Positions 1 through 6,605 of a stretch of DNA of 9,243 bases are shown here, one piece after another. The stretch is from Chloroflexota bacterium. Lineage in GTDB: Bacteria > Chloroflexota > Dehalococcoidia > SAR202 > UBA11138. Each line of letters begins with the position of its first letter. Positions within the stretch are counted from its first letter, which is position 1. The stretch lies in contig JADFHV010000066.1 of the NCBI GenBank assembly GCA_022566975.1, positions 1-9,243 of the forward strand. The letters run 5' to 3'. Below the pieces are notes generated by a model that was not told where the DNA came from, searched no databases, and saw nothing but the letters and a program-made list of their open reading frames with translations. A program made the position numbers and the translations under genes.

Positions 1-75
1 GACCTGGTGCGCGCTATTTTCCGGTTTGCCACGCTGCGCAAGGGGATGCGGCGGATGCGCGGGACGCGGCGGTAG
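1..75 (+). CDS. C-terminal tail of an unidentified protein (5' end outside window)
   Basis: An open frame runs from the first base to a TAG at 73-75, giving 24 residues that begin DLVRAIFRFATL and end in a very basic tail (six Arg and one Lys in the last eleven residues). The stop lies only 4 bp before the GTG start of the next gene, and the frame suits an operon with the VWA genes. In BatA/BatB-type clusters the upstream genes are usually a MoxR AAA+ ATPase and a DUF58 protein, so one of these or an associated membrane protein is possible. The fragment is too short to assign. A basic cytoplasmic tail after a membrane helix is one reading. Confidence 0.5.
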   Translation, partial: DLVRAIFRFATLRKGMRRMRGTRR

Positions 76-79
76 GTCC

Positions 80-1087
80 GTGCCCACGCTCTCGTTCATA
101 TGGCCATGGCTGCTGACCCTCCTGCTGCTTGTCCCAGTCTGCGTGCTCCTGTACAGGCGGCTGCAGCGCCGAAGGCAGCGAGACGCCGCCCTTCTGGGGA
201 CGTTGGGCATTGTTCGAGACGGTGGCGGAGCTGTGCCTCCGGGGCGGCGGCGCCACATCCCACCGATCGTCTTTTTGCTGGGTCTAACGCTCTTGCTGGT
301 GGCGACGGCCCGGCCGCAGCTGGTACTTCCGCTGCCGCGTATGGAGGGGATCGTCATGCTGGCGTTTGATGTGTCGGCCAGCATGGCAGCCGACGACCTG
401 GAACCGACGCGTATGGTCGCGGCCAAAACGGCGGCGCATGCCTTCGTCGAACGGCAGCCCAGCAACATCAAGATAGGCGTGGTCGCGTTTAGCGATGGGG
501 GACTGGTTGTGCAGACGCCGACCGATGACAGACCGGCAATAGATGCGGCGATAGACCGCCTGGTGCCACAAAGCGGTACATCGCTCGGGCTCGGCATTCT
601 GACCGCCCTGGACACCGTCTCGGCCGATGGTGGTACCGAACTGCGTGATTCTGATGACGAGCGACCGGACAATCCGTCAGCGCGACGAGACGCCTTCGAG
701 GCCGCCATCATCGTCCTGCTGACAGACGGCGAGAACACATCGGAGTCCGATCCTTTGGAGGCTGCGCAGGCAGCTATCGAGCAGGGTGTGCGCATCTACA
801 CGATAGGCGTAGGAAGCCCAACGGGCGCGACGATCGAGATAGATGGTTTTAACGTATTTACACAGTTGGATGAGAGCACTCTGCAGGAAATCGCGCTGCT
901 GACGGAGGGCGAATACTTCACCGCGGGAGACGCAGAGGAGCTTGGCACAATATACGAGAACCTGGACCCCCAGTTTGTGGTCAAGCCGCAGGAGATAGAG
1001 GTCACGTCTATTCTCGGAGGTGTTAGCGCCCTGGTGCTGTTAGTCGGTGGTGGACTATCGCTGTTTTGGTTCGGCCGGATTCCATGA
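80..1087 (+). CDS. Membrane-anchored VWA-domain protein, BatA-like
   Basis: The GTG at 80 gives 335 residues beginning MPTLSFIWPW, which puts the first membrane helix at the very N-terminus as in BatA-type proteins. An ATG at 26 would add 18 Arg/Gly/Cys-rich residues overlapping the upstream gene, so it is less likely. Helices are seen at about 5-25 and 60-77, then a VWA domain at about 90-290, then a C-terminal helix at about 311-331. The metal-ion-dependent adhesion site (MIDAS) is complete: D97-x-S99-x-S101, T167, and D216 in LTDGEN. The family is known from Bacteroides aerotolerance (Bat) operons and MoxR/DUF58 clusters, where VWA proteins are thought to be metal-dependent protein-interaction modules exposed outside the membrane. 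The substrate or partner is unknown. The next gene is a paralogue 19 bp downstream, so the pair probably works as a complex. Family assignment is firm; the role is inferred. Confidence 0.9.
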   Translation: MPTLSFIWPWLLTLLLLVPVCVLLYRRLQRRRQRDAALLGTLGIVRDGGGAVPPGRRRHIPPIVFLLGLTLLLVATARPQLVLPLPRMEGIVMLAFDVSASMAADDLEPTRMVAAKTAAHAFVERQPSNIKIGVVAFSDGGLVVQTPTDDRPAIDAAIDRLVPQSGTSLGLGILTALDTVSADGGTELRDSDDERPDNPSARRDAFEAAIIVLLTDGENTSESDPLEAAQAAIEQGVRIYTIGVGSPTGATIEIDGFNVFTQLDESTLQEIALLTEGEYFTAGDAEELGTIYENLDPQFVVKPQEIEVTSILGGVSALVLLVGGGLSLFWFGRIP

Positions 1088-1106
1088 TTAGAGGTCGTTA
1101 GAAGCA

Positions 1107-2204
1107 TTGCTCTGGCCTGCGTTCCTGCTCCTACTCGGCTTGATTCCGTTAATCGTCCTGGCGTACGTGTGGATCCTGAAGCGACGGAAGCGGTATGCCG
1201 TCCATTATTCGAGTCTCTCACTCATCCGCGAGGCGCAGCCCGGCCGCTCCCGTTGGCGACGCCACCTTCCGTTCGCGCTATTCCTGCTCGCGCTCGCCAG
1301 CCTGGTCCTGGCGCTGGCCCGTCCGGTCACCACCCTGAACGTCATGTCGAGCCGATCGACTATCGTGTTGGCGCTCGATGTCTCGCTTAGCATGTGCAGT
1401 ACCGACATCGCGCCTAACCGTCTGACGGTCGCCCAGGAATCGGCCGAGACATTCATTCGCAATCAACACCGGGATACAAAAATAGGCCTTGTCGCTTTCG
1501 CCGGGTTCGCTGAGCTGATAGTGCCGCCGACGGCCGATAAGGAGGTGCTACTGGAGGCCGTACGCGGCCTCACGGCCGGACTCCGCACCGCGGTCGGCAG
1601 TGCCATCGTGCGCTCCCTTGACGCCATCGCGGAGGTCAATGACGCGGTAGCACCGGTGAATGTGTTCATGCGTCCAGCCGAGAGCGCGCCCGATCCTATG
1701 GTCGAAGGCGCGTACCAGCCCGACATTATCGTGCTGCTGACGGACGGCGCGAGCAACAGCGGAGTGGACCCGCTGGGTGCTGCCCAGGCAGCCGCCGATC
1801 GAGGCGTTCGCGTATACACCATCGGCTACGGGACACCTCGAGGGTCGGTCTTCCGGTGCACTCCAGAGCAGATGGAGGGAATCGAGTTGGGCACCGGTTT
1901 TCGTCGTGCCGGTTTCGGCGGGGGTCTCGGGCGGGGCTTCCGCCGCGGGCTGGATGACTACGCGTTGCGGCAGGTTGCCACGCTGACGGACGCCGAGTAT
2001 TACCTTGCCGAAAGCGCCGAAGATCTGCTCGACGTCTTCGCCGATGTCCCTTCTCACCTGGTTACGGCGAAAGCGACAACTGAGCTTTCTGCTGTGTTCA
2101 CGGCCGTTGGAGCTCTCTTTGCGCTTATTGCGTTCGCGCTTGCCCTACGCTGGCAGCCGATATCGTACAGCGTCCCGACCGCACGTGAGAGACCAGGCAA
2201 TTAG
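1107..2204 (+). CDS. Membrane-anchored VWA-domain protein, BatB-like
   Basis: 365 residues from a TTG at 1107. A TAG at 1089-1091 closes the frame upstream, and no ATG or GTG gives a full N-terminal helix. GAGG at 1091-1094 is a possible ribosome site, though 12 nt away. The layout matches the upstream gene: helices at about 3-24 and 54-71, a VWA domain at about 84-310, and a C-terminal helix at about 329-349. The MIDAS is complete: D91-x-S93-x-S95, T161, and D213 in LTDG. A Gly/Arg-rich stretch (residues 262-281) sits in the late VWA domain before LDDYALRQVATLTDAEYY; the first protein has a plain IDGFNVFTQLDE segment there. Sequence and architecture indicate an old tandem duplication. It probably acts with the first VWA protein at the membrane; function beyond that is not visible. 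Confidence 0.9.
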   Translation: MLWPAFLLLLGLIPLIVLAYVWILKRRKRYAVHYSSLSLIREAQPGRSRWRRHLPFALFLLALASLVLALARPVTTLNVMSSRSTIVLALDVSLSMCSTDIAPNRLTVAQESAETFIRNQHRDTKIGLVAFAGFAELIVPPTADKEVLLEAVRGLTAGLRTAVGSAIVRSLDAIAEVNDAVAPVNVFMRPAESAPDPMVEGAYQPDIIVLLTDGASNSGVDPLGAAQAAADRGVRVYTIGYGTPRGSVFRCTPEQMEGIELGTGFRRAGFGGGLGRGFRRGLDDYALRQVATLTDAEYYLAESAEDLLDVFADVPSHLVTAKATTELSAVFTAVGALFALIAFALALRWQPISYSVPTARERPGN

Positions 2205-2296
2205 CAGGTCCTGGGGCTAATGACGGGGCGACTAGAGGTATTTTGCCGTCGGCTAGATGTGCCAGGCGGCCAATAGCACCGGCAAACCGTGTTCCT

Positions 2297-2317
2297 GGGG
2301 GAGTTCGTCCCTCCCCC
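2297..2317. terminator. Possible factor-independent terminator-like hairpin without U tract
   Basis: GGGGGAG at 2297-2303 pairs perfectly with CTCCCCC at 2311-2317 around a 7-nt loop. It lies about 92 bp after the second VWA stop codon. No T-run follows (the next bases are C-rich), so it is a stable stem rather than a textbook terminator. Confidence 0.3.
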
Positions 2318-2389
2318 CATCTCCCCGTCTACATAACTGGCAATCCACAGGTGGCTGGGCGTTCATTATCAAGAACTGGGACGCTGATC

Positions 2390-2407
2390 GCACCCGAGGT
2401 TGGGTGC
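2390..2407. repeat. Small GC-rich inverted repeat
   Basis: GCACCC (2390-2395) and GGGTGC (2402-2407) form a perfect 6-bp stem with a 6-nt loop. No T tract follows. It could be a weak RNA hairpin or a chance palindrome in GC-rich DNA. Confidence 0.3.
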
Positions 2408-2600
2408 TAGGGGCGTGAGTTGTAGGTTACTAACCAGACGGATTCCCACCTAGTGACCGTAGAGATTTAGGCGGTGGTGAGGCACTGCGCCAGTCCCATT
2501 ATGGGTCAGGATCTCCCGAGGAGCGTACGGGTCGGAGGCGACTGCGGCGGTCATGTCCCGGCCTCAACCGTCTTTGACACACCGGTTAAGGGCACGGTGA

Positions 2601-2780
2601 GTCGTACAACCACGCGTTCTGTTCTACAATGGCCGAGGCACTGCCGAGCAGTGGATCAAAGAGGGCAAGTACGCCCTCAACCGGACCCGGCTGTCCTGCC
2701 ACAGGTTCGTGGCCAACCAGATGGGGCTGGCTCTGTTCATCCTGGCCTACAATTGGGGAACTTCCTTATCCAAGGGACAC
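2601..2780 (+). pseudogene. IS1380-like transposase, C-terminal fragment, frameshifted
   Basis: The frame starting at 2601 reads VVQPRVLFYNGRGTAEQWIK and continues EGKYALNRTRLSCHRFVANQ, then MGLALFILAYN to 2753. This is the conserved late catalytic-core region of IS1380-family DDE transposases (FYN-x-RGTAEQ-x-IKEGK, then RLSC-x-RF and LAYNLGNFL, from memory). The glutamate in GTAEQ probably belongs to the DDE triad. The sequence then slips: LGNFL, which should follow YN, is read one frame over at 2753-2767, as if one base were lost near 2751-2755. A TGA at 2598-2600 lies just upstream in frame, and no N-terminal half or intact end is visible nearby. After LGNFL no further similarity is clear, although RACPEALEEG may be a distorted remnant. 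It is a dead fragment; family assignment is good, exact limits are not. Confidence 0.75.
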
Positions 2781-2872
2781 GTGCGTGCCCGGAGGCGTTG
2801 GAAGAGGGTGCAAACGAAGTGAAAACCGCCTCCGCTGCCCATCGAACGACAGTTCACCACGCTGAGACTAGC

Positions 2873-2878
2873 GAGAGG
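2873..2878 (+). promoter_or_regulatory. Ribosome binding site of the NHL lipoprotein gene
   Basis: GAGAGG lies 5 nt before the ATG at 2884. It fixes this start, and the residues that follow form a proper lipoprotein signal peptide. Confidence 0.7.
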
Positions 2879-2883
2879 TAGTT

Positions 2884-4011
2884 ATGCGCTATCTCGCCCT
2901 TGGGTTAGTGATCGCGGCGTTTCTCGTCGCGTCGTGTAACGGGGATGGACCCAGTCCAACCCCCACTACCGTCGCGCCCGAACCATCTCTCACGTTTACT
3001 TCATCCCCCACACCAGCTGATACTCCCACGTCCCCCCCCGCTGCCCCACCCGCTGCCCCACCCGCACCGGCCCCTGCTGTCCCGCCCACGCCGACGGCGA
3101 CCCCGTTACCCCTCTCGACTGCCACGGACACGCCCCCAAACTCGCTCGATCGGCAGTCCCCTCCCACCTTCTTGCTGAAGTGGGGGAACGGCGACGGCCT
3201 GTTACTTGGGCCTCACGCGGTTGCCGTGGACGGGCAGGGCAATGTGTACGTGGCCGACACCGAGAACCATAGGATCCAGAAATTCACCGCCGACGGGGCC
3301 TTTCTGTCTCAGTGGGGGAGCGAGGGCACCGGTGAGGGCCAGTTCGACTCCCCCAGAGGCGTCGCCGTGGACCCCCAGGGGAACGTCTACGTGGCTGACA
3401 CCAACAACAGCCGAATACAGAAGTTCACCAGCGACGGGGCCTTTCTGGTCCAGTGGGGGAGGCTCGACAGCGATGAGGGCGAGTTCGACGAGCCCGAAGG
3501 CGTCGCCGTGGACTCCCAGGGGAACGTCTACGTGGCTGACACTTTCAACCACCGGATCCAGAAGTTCACCGCCGACGGGGCCTTTCTGGCCGAGTGGGGC
3601 AGCCAGGGCACCGGCGAGGGCCAGCTCGACAGGCCCGGAGGCGTCGCCGTGGACCCCCAGGGCAACGTGTATGTTGCCGATCATTTAAACCACCGGATCC
3701 AGAAGTTCACCGCTGACGGGGCCTTTCTGGCCGAGTGGGGCAGCCGGGGCGCCGGTGAGGGCGAGTTCGACAGGTCCGAAGGCATCGCCGTGGACCCCCA
3801 GGGGAACGTCTACGTGGCTGACACTTTCAACCACAGGGTCCAGAAGTTCACCGCCGAGGGGGACTTTCTGGCCCAGTGGGGGAGCGAGGGCACCGGCGAG
3901 GGCCAGTTCGACGAGCCCGGAGGCGTCGCCGTGGACCTTCAGGGGAACGTCTACGTGGCTGACACCGACAATAATCGGATACAGAAATTCGGGATGCGCG
4001 AGCCCAGATGA
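2884..4011 (+). CDS. NHL-repeat beta-propeller lipoprotein
   Basis: 375 residues. The N-terminus is a lipoprotein signal peptide (MRYLALG, hydrophobic core, lipobox VASC with C18 as the lipidated residue). Residues about 24-95 are a Pro/Ala/Thr-rich low-complexity linker that would hold the next domain away from the membrane. From V113 there are six NHL repeats of 47 residues with the core VAVD-x-QGNVYVADT-x-N-x-RIQKF; repeats start at residues 113, 160, 207, 254, 301 and 348. The last repeat stops after IQKF, and the missing strand is supplied by the segment before repeat 1 (FLLKWGNGDG), so a closed six-bladed propeller is expected. NHL propellers usually bind proteins, RNA or ligands; some are enzymes, but no catalytic signature is visible. 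Neighbouring repeats are nearly identical in DNA. The gene stands alone between two gene-poor stretches. Likely an extracytoplasmic binding protein of unknown ligand. Confidence 0.9.
   Translation: MRYLALGLVIAAFLVASCNGDGPSPTPTTVAPEPSLTFTSSPTPADTPTSPPAAPPAAPPAPAPAVPPTPTATPLPLSTATDTPPNSLDRQSPPTFLLKWGNGDGLLLGPHAVAVDGQGNVYVADTENHRIQKFTADGAFLSQWGSEGTGEGQFDSPRGVAVDPQGNVYVADTNNSRIQKFTSDGAFLVQWGRLDSDEGEFDEPEGVAVDSQGNVYVADTFNHRIQKFTADGAFLAEWGSQGTGEGQLDRPGGVAVDPQGNVYVADHLNHRIQKFTADGAFLAEWGSRGAGEGEFDRSEGIAVDPQGNVYVADTFNHRVQKFTAEGDFLAQWGSEGTGEGQFDEPGGVAVDLQGNVYVADTDNNRIQKFGMREPR
3220..3990 (+). repeat. Tandem 141-bp repeats encoding NHL blades
   Basis: Five full units begin at 3220, 3361, 3502, 3643 and 3784, and a partial sixth at 3925 ends at 3990. 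Spacing is exactly 141 bp throughout. Units 3 and 4 share a long stretch coding IQKFTADGAFLAEWGS with a single silent change, and units 2, 3 and 5 share the run coding QGNVYVADT. Such DNA-level identity suggests recent unit duplication or gene conversion. Confidence 0.9.
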
Positions 4012-4106
4012 CAGGTCCACCCAATGGGGAATCAGTTCTCACGGACCGAAGGACGGCTGTCCATGGCCGGCGCCTCTGCGAGCGCACGGACAGGCGAGTC
4101 CGACAG

Positions 4107-4126
4107 TTGCGAGCAGTTTCTCGCAA
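4107..4126. promoter_or_regulatory. Perfect inverted repeat, possible operator or hairpin
   Basis: TTGCGAG (4107-4113) and CTCGCAA (4120-4126) are perfect inverted copies around a 6-nt centre. The element is 95 bp after the NHL stop codon and about 295 bp before maoC. No T tract follows, so a terminator is not well supported. The symmetry would also suit a dimeric regulator binding site. Confidence 0.35.
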
Positions 4127-4410
4127 TCCCGTTGGCTAGGAGCGCACAGGCAGGCAGTGATCCCAACCGCATGATGGGCGATGCGGTAGAATGCGACCAA
4201 GTCCTATCATTCGAGGGCATGCGTCCGTCAGGCCCGCCCCCAGGCTGTTTGGACTGCGGATTGCCGGGCTGGGCCGGCGAGAAAGTGCTTTCGAGACCCA
4301 GATTCGAGTCCCTCCGGTAGGTGGACAAGAACAACCCGATATAGGGCCCGGCTGCATCGTAGATGGCCTGAATCGCACGAAGGGCCTGTGGTTTGAGGAA
4401 AAACCTCGAT

Positions 4411-4420
4411 AAAGGAAAGG
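4411..4420 (+). promoter_or_regulatory. Ribosome binding site of the MaoC-like gene
   Basis: Two purine-rich Shine-Dalgarno-like elements (AAAGG twice) run directly up to the ATG at 4421. The first copy suits the ATG; the second would suit the in-frame GTG at 4430, so the start is ambiguous by three codons. Confidence 0.55.
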
Positions 4421-4900
4421 ATGTCATCCGTGATCCACGACGGTAGAGAGGCTTTTGGCGGCTACCTGGAGGACTTTCAGCCCGGCGACGTGTTCAAGCA
4501 CTGGCCAGGCAAGACGATCACGGAGGGTGACAACCATCTGTTCTCCCTGCTGACCATGAACCATAACCCGCTCCACATCGACGACAACTATATGCAGGGC
4601 CATCAGCACGGCAAGATCCTGGTGGCCGGCACGCTAGTGCTGAGCCTGGTGGTAGGGATGAGCGTTCGGGACACCTCAGGCAAGGCCATCGCCAACCTCG
4701 AGTACGAGCGTATCACCCACGACGGTCCGGTCTTCCAGGGGGATACCATCTACGCCGAGAGCGAGGTGCTTGAGGTACGGGAGACCCAGAGCCGGCCTGA
4801 CAGGGGCATCGTGTACCTGGAGAGTCGCGCCTTCAACCAGCGGGATGAGCAGGTCCTGACCCTGCGTCGGCGCTTTCTGGTCCCCAAGCGCGAGGCCTAG
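4421..4900 (+). CDS. MaoC-like (hot-dog fold) acyl-CoA hydratase/dehydratase
   Basis: 159 residues, the usual size of a single hot-dog MaoC domain. The N-terminal part has F-x-PGDVFKHWPGKTITEGDN, typical of MaoC hydratases acting near CoA-linked dicarboxylic or branched acids. The active-site loop reads LLTMNHNPLHIDDNY, with H52 at the catalytic His position. The position usually held by the catalytic Asp (D-x-NP-x-H in PhaJ-type hydratases) is N47. As I recall, a TMN-x-x-PLH form occurs in MaoC relatives of the mesaconyl-/itaconyl-CoA hydratase type, so that activity is a reasonable guess. The C-terminal half (GPVFQGDTIYAESEVLEVR, YLESRAFNQRDEQVLTLRRR) matches the same group. It is the first gene of the five-gene run and ends 2 bp before the protease gene. 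Fold is sure; substrate is not. Confidence 0.85.
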   Translation: MSSVIHDGREAFGGYLEDFQPGDVFKHWPGKTITEGDNHLFSLLTMNHNPLHIDDNYMQGHQHGKILVAGTLVLSLVVGMSVRDTSGKAIANLEYERITHDGPVFQGDTIYAESEVLEVRETQSRPDRGIVYLESRAFNQRDEQVLTLRRRFLVPKREA

Positions 4901-4902
4901 AG

Positions 4903-5259
4903 ATGGGATTCGTACACGTAAACGTCGGCATATCCAACCCCGAACGGATCAGGCTCCAGGAGGACGTTGAGCTCCCAGTCGATAGCGGAGCCATGCTCAG
5001 CCTGGTTCCGCGTCGTATTCTGGAGGTCCTGGGAGTGAGTCCCATCGGCCGTCGCAGATTCAGAGGATTCGGGGGCATCGTCGAACGCGACACCGGCGTT
5101 GTTGTGATGAGCTTCGACGGAGCCGTTGCGGGCGTAACTGTGATATGCGGAGAGGAAGACGACCCCTCTGTGATGGGCGTGACCGCACTGGAGACTCTGG
5201 GATATCAGGTAGACCCGGACACAGGCGAACTCAGCCCTACGGAGATGTTGCAGCTCTGA
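4903..5259 (+). CDS. Retropepsin-like aspartyl protease (clan AA)
   Basis: 118 residues. The catalytic motif is D27-S28-G29-A30 in ELPVDSGAMLSLVP, followed by a flap-like segment (RRFRGFGGIVERDTGVVVMSFDG) and the second hydrophobic-Gly element VMGVTALETLGYQVDPDTGEL near the C-terminus. This is the layout of small single-domain clan AA aspartic proteases, which act as dimers sharing one Asp each. No signal peptide or membrane helix is seen, so it is probably cytoplasmic. The start is 2 bp after the maoC stop, with GAGG at 4892-4895 spaced 7 nt from the ATG. The stop codon overlaps the likely argH start. Such small proteases are frequent in Chloroflexota and Cyanobacteria genomes, and their targets are largely unknown. 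Family good, function unknown. Confidence 0.8.
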   Translation: MGFVHVNVGISNPERIRLQEDVELPVDSGAMLSLVPRRILEVLGVSPIGRRRFRGFGGIVERDTGVVVMSFDGAVAGVTVICGEEDDPSVMGVTALETLGYQVDPDTGELSPTEMLQL

Positions 5260-6605
5260 CGGACGAAACCTTGTCCACCTACACCTCGTCTATCCACTAC
5301 GACCGGCGCCTGTACAGGCAGGATATCGCGGGCTCGATTGCCCACGTCCGCATGCTGGCCCGGCAGAAGATAGTCCTCGAAGAGGACGCCGAGTCTATCG
5401 TCGTCGGACTCGAAGCCATCCGGCGGGAGATCGAAAGCGGCGACTTCCCCTGGAGGGAGGACCTCGAAGACATCCACATGAACATCGAGAGTCGCCTATT
5501 CGAGAATATAGGCGACACGGCGGGCAAGCTCCATACGGCGCGGTCGCGCAACGACCAGGTCGCCCTCGACATGCGGATGTACGCCAAGGAAGCGGGCTCT
5601 GGGGTAGTCAGCGCGATAGGCGGGCTCAGGCAGGCCCTCGTCGGCCGGGCGTCGGCCAACGACAGCGCCGTAATGCCGGGCTATACCCACCTTCAGCGGG
5701 CTCAACCCGTCCTCTTCGCCCACCACATGCTGGCCTACTTCGAGATGCTGGGACGGGACAGACGGCGGTTTCTTAGTGCCTGGGAAAACGCCGACGTGTT
5801 GCCGCTCGGCAGCGGGGCTCTGGCGGGCGTCCCGTACCCCATCGATCGGGAGTCCGTCGCACGGGAGCTGGGGTTTGGCGCCGTCTCCACCAATAGCATG
5901 GACGCCGTGTCCGACAGGGACTTCCTCTTCGACTTCCAGTCGGCGGCGGCAATGTGCATGGTCCATCTGTCCCGTCTGGCCGACGAGCTGGTCATCTGGT
6001 CGTCGGAGGAGTTCGGCTTCGTGCGGCTGAGCGACGAGTACACCACCGGCAGCAGCATAATGCCGCAGAAGCGTAACCCAGATTTCGCCGAGCTCGCCCG
6101 AGGCAAGACGGGCCGGGTGTTTGGCCACCTTCTTGGCCTGCTGACGGTGCTCAAGGGCCTGCCGCTGACGTACAACCGTGACCTCCAGGAGGACAAGGAG
6201 GCGTTCTTCGATACGGTGGACACCCTGGTGCCCACTCTGGAGGCGCTGGCCGGCATGGTCTCAACGATGACGCTCAATACGGAGAGGATGCGCCGCACCG
6301 CTCAGGACGGCTATTTGCTGGCGACGGATGTCGCCGACTACCTGGTCGCCAAGGGCTTGCCATTCAGAGAGGCGCACGGGGTGGTCGCCCGGCTTTCGCA
6401 GCGCGCGGCCGAGCAGGGGGTCCTACTGCACCAGCTACCCATCGAGACATACCGTAGCTTCTCCGAGCTGTTCGGCGAGGACGTGCTGGCCATCACGGTG
6501 GACTCCTCCGTAGAGGCCAGAGACGTGCCCGGCGGCACGGCACCAACTCAGGTCCGGAAGGCGCTTGACGACGCCAGGGCCGCGCTGGAGGCCGAGGGTG
6601 TCTAG
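5256..6605 (+). CDS. argH: Argininosuccinate lyase
   Basis: Splits argininosuccinate to arginine and fumarate, the last step of arginine synthesis; cytoplasmic homotetramer. From 5256 it has 449 residues, slightly short of the usual 455-470. Visible family motifs are SIAHVRML, EDIHMNIESRLFE, HTARSRNDQVALD, PGYTHLQRAQP with the catalytic His H145, and the fumarate-lyase signature GSSIMPQKRNP at residues 265-275 with the catalytic loop serine. GKTGRVFG and LPLTYNRDLQEDKE follow. The start is uncertain. Similarity begins at TDETLSTYTSSI, upstream of a TTG at 5271, and the only start-like codon before it is CTG 5256, whose CTGA overlaps the protease stop; GGAG at 5241-5244 could serve it. An ATG at 5145 would add 37 residues read out of frame through the protease gene and is unlikely. 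The usual N-terminal GGRF/RF segment is absent. The end overlaps rpe by 8 bp. Confidence 0.93.
   Translation: MTDETLSTYTSSIHYDRRLYRQDIAGSIAHVRMLARQKIVLEEDAESIVVGLEAIRREIESGDFPWREDLEDIHMNIESRLFENIGDTAGKLHTARSRNDQVALDMRMYAKEAGSGVVSAIGGLRQALVGRASANDSAVMPGYTHLQRAQPVLFAHHMLAYFEMLGRDRRRFLSAWENADVLPLGSGALAGVPYPIDRESVARELGFGAVSTNSMDAVSDRDFLFDFQSAAAMCMVHLSRLADELVIWSSEEFGFVRLSDEYTTGSSIMPQKRNPDFAELARGKTGRVFGHLLGLLTVLKGLPLTYNRDLQEDKEAFFDTVDTLVPTLEALAGMVSTMTLNTERMRRTAQDGYLLATDVADYLVAKGLPFREAHGVVARLSQRAAEQGVLLHQLPIETYRSFSELFGEDVLAITVDSSVEARDVPGGTAPTQVRKALDDARAALEAEGV
6587..6591 (+). promoter_or_regulatory. Ribosome binding site deciding the rpe start
   Basis: GGAGG inside the end of argH lies 6 nt before GTG 6598. 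It favours this start over the TTG at 6565, which would add eleven residues unlike any epimerase N-terminus. Confidence 0.7.

Larger units (their letters stand above)
2205..2600. other. Gene-poor stretch between the VWA pair and the transposase relic
   Basis: No convincing coding region on either strand. An open frame from about 2474 exists, but its first part resembles no family I know and its later part overlaps the transposase relic in another frame. The stretch holds two GC-rich hairpins (2297-2317 and 2390-2407) and no recognisable promoter. It may include further decayed mobile-element sequence. Confidence 0.5.
4012..4420. other. Non-coding leader between the NHL gene and the five-gene run
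   Basis: No supported gene. Open frames exist on both strands, but none has a domain, a good ribosome site or recognisable residues. The stretch holds a perfect inverted repeat (4107-4126), a TAGAAT at 4187-4192 that could serve as a -10 element but lacks a fitting -35, and a T-loop-like ATTCGAGTCC near 4302 that does not fold into a tRNA. The promoter of the maoC-to-kinase run is presumably here. Confidence 0.5.

Noticed and set aside
2474..2881. 135-residue open frame on the + strand
   Set aside because: Its central part runs out of frame through the transposase relic, only a short LGNFL piece is meaningful, and the rest matches nothing.
3202..3684. Long - strand frame across the NHL repeats (and a similar one at 3685-4020)
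   Set aside because: It is a shadow of the repetitive GC-rich NHL gene; its apparent repeats simply mirror the + strand units.
4080..4158. Two similar 19-20-bp sequences beginning GAGCGCAC, 60 bp apart
   Set aside because: Only two imperfect copies with no further period; not enough for a repeat array or CRISPR.
4187..4192. TAGAAT as a -10 promoter element for the five-gene run
   Set aside because: No acceptable -35 element at 16-18 bp upstream, and it lies over 200 bp from the first gene.
4290..4330. T-arm-like ATTCGAGTCCC suggesting the 3' end of a tRNA
   Set aside because: The bases before the loop (CCAGA) do not pair with those after it, and no matching 5' acceptor strand lies about 75 bp upstream.
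4032..4427. 131-residue open frame on the - strand
   Set aside because: It lies in the leader of maoC, has no recognisable domain and no ribosome site, and resembles the spurious frames often annotated in non-coding DNA.
5145..5255. In-frame ATG giving argH 37 extra N-terminal residues
   Set aside because: The extension is Arg/Gly-rich, overlaps the protease gene in another frame and does not resemble any ArgH N-terminus.
5496..6128. 210-residue - strand frame inside argH
   Set aside because: It is antisense to a well-conserved enzyme, and high GC favours open antisense frames.
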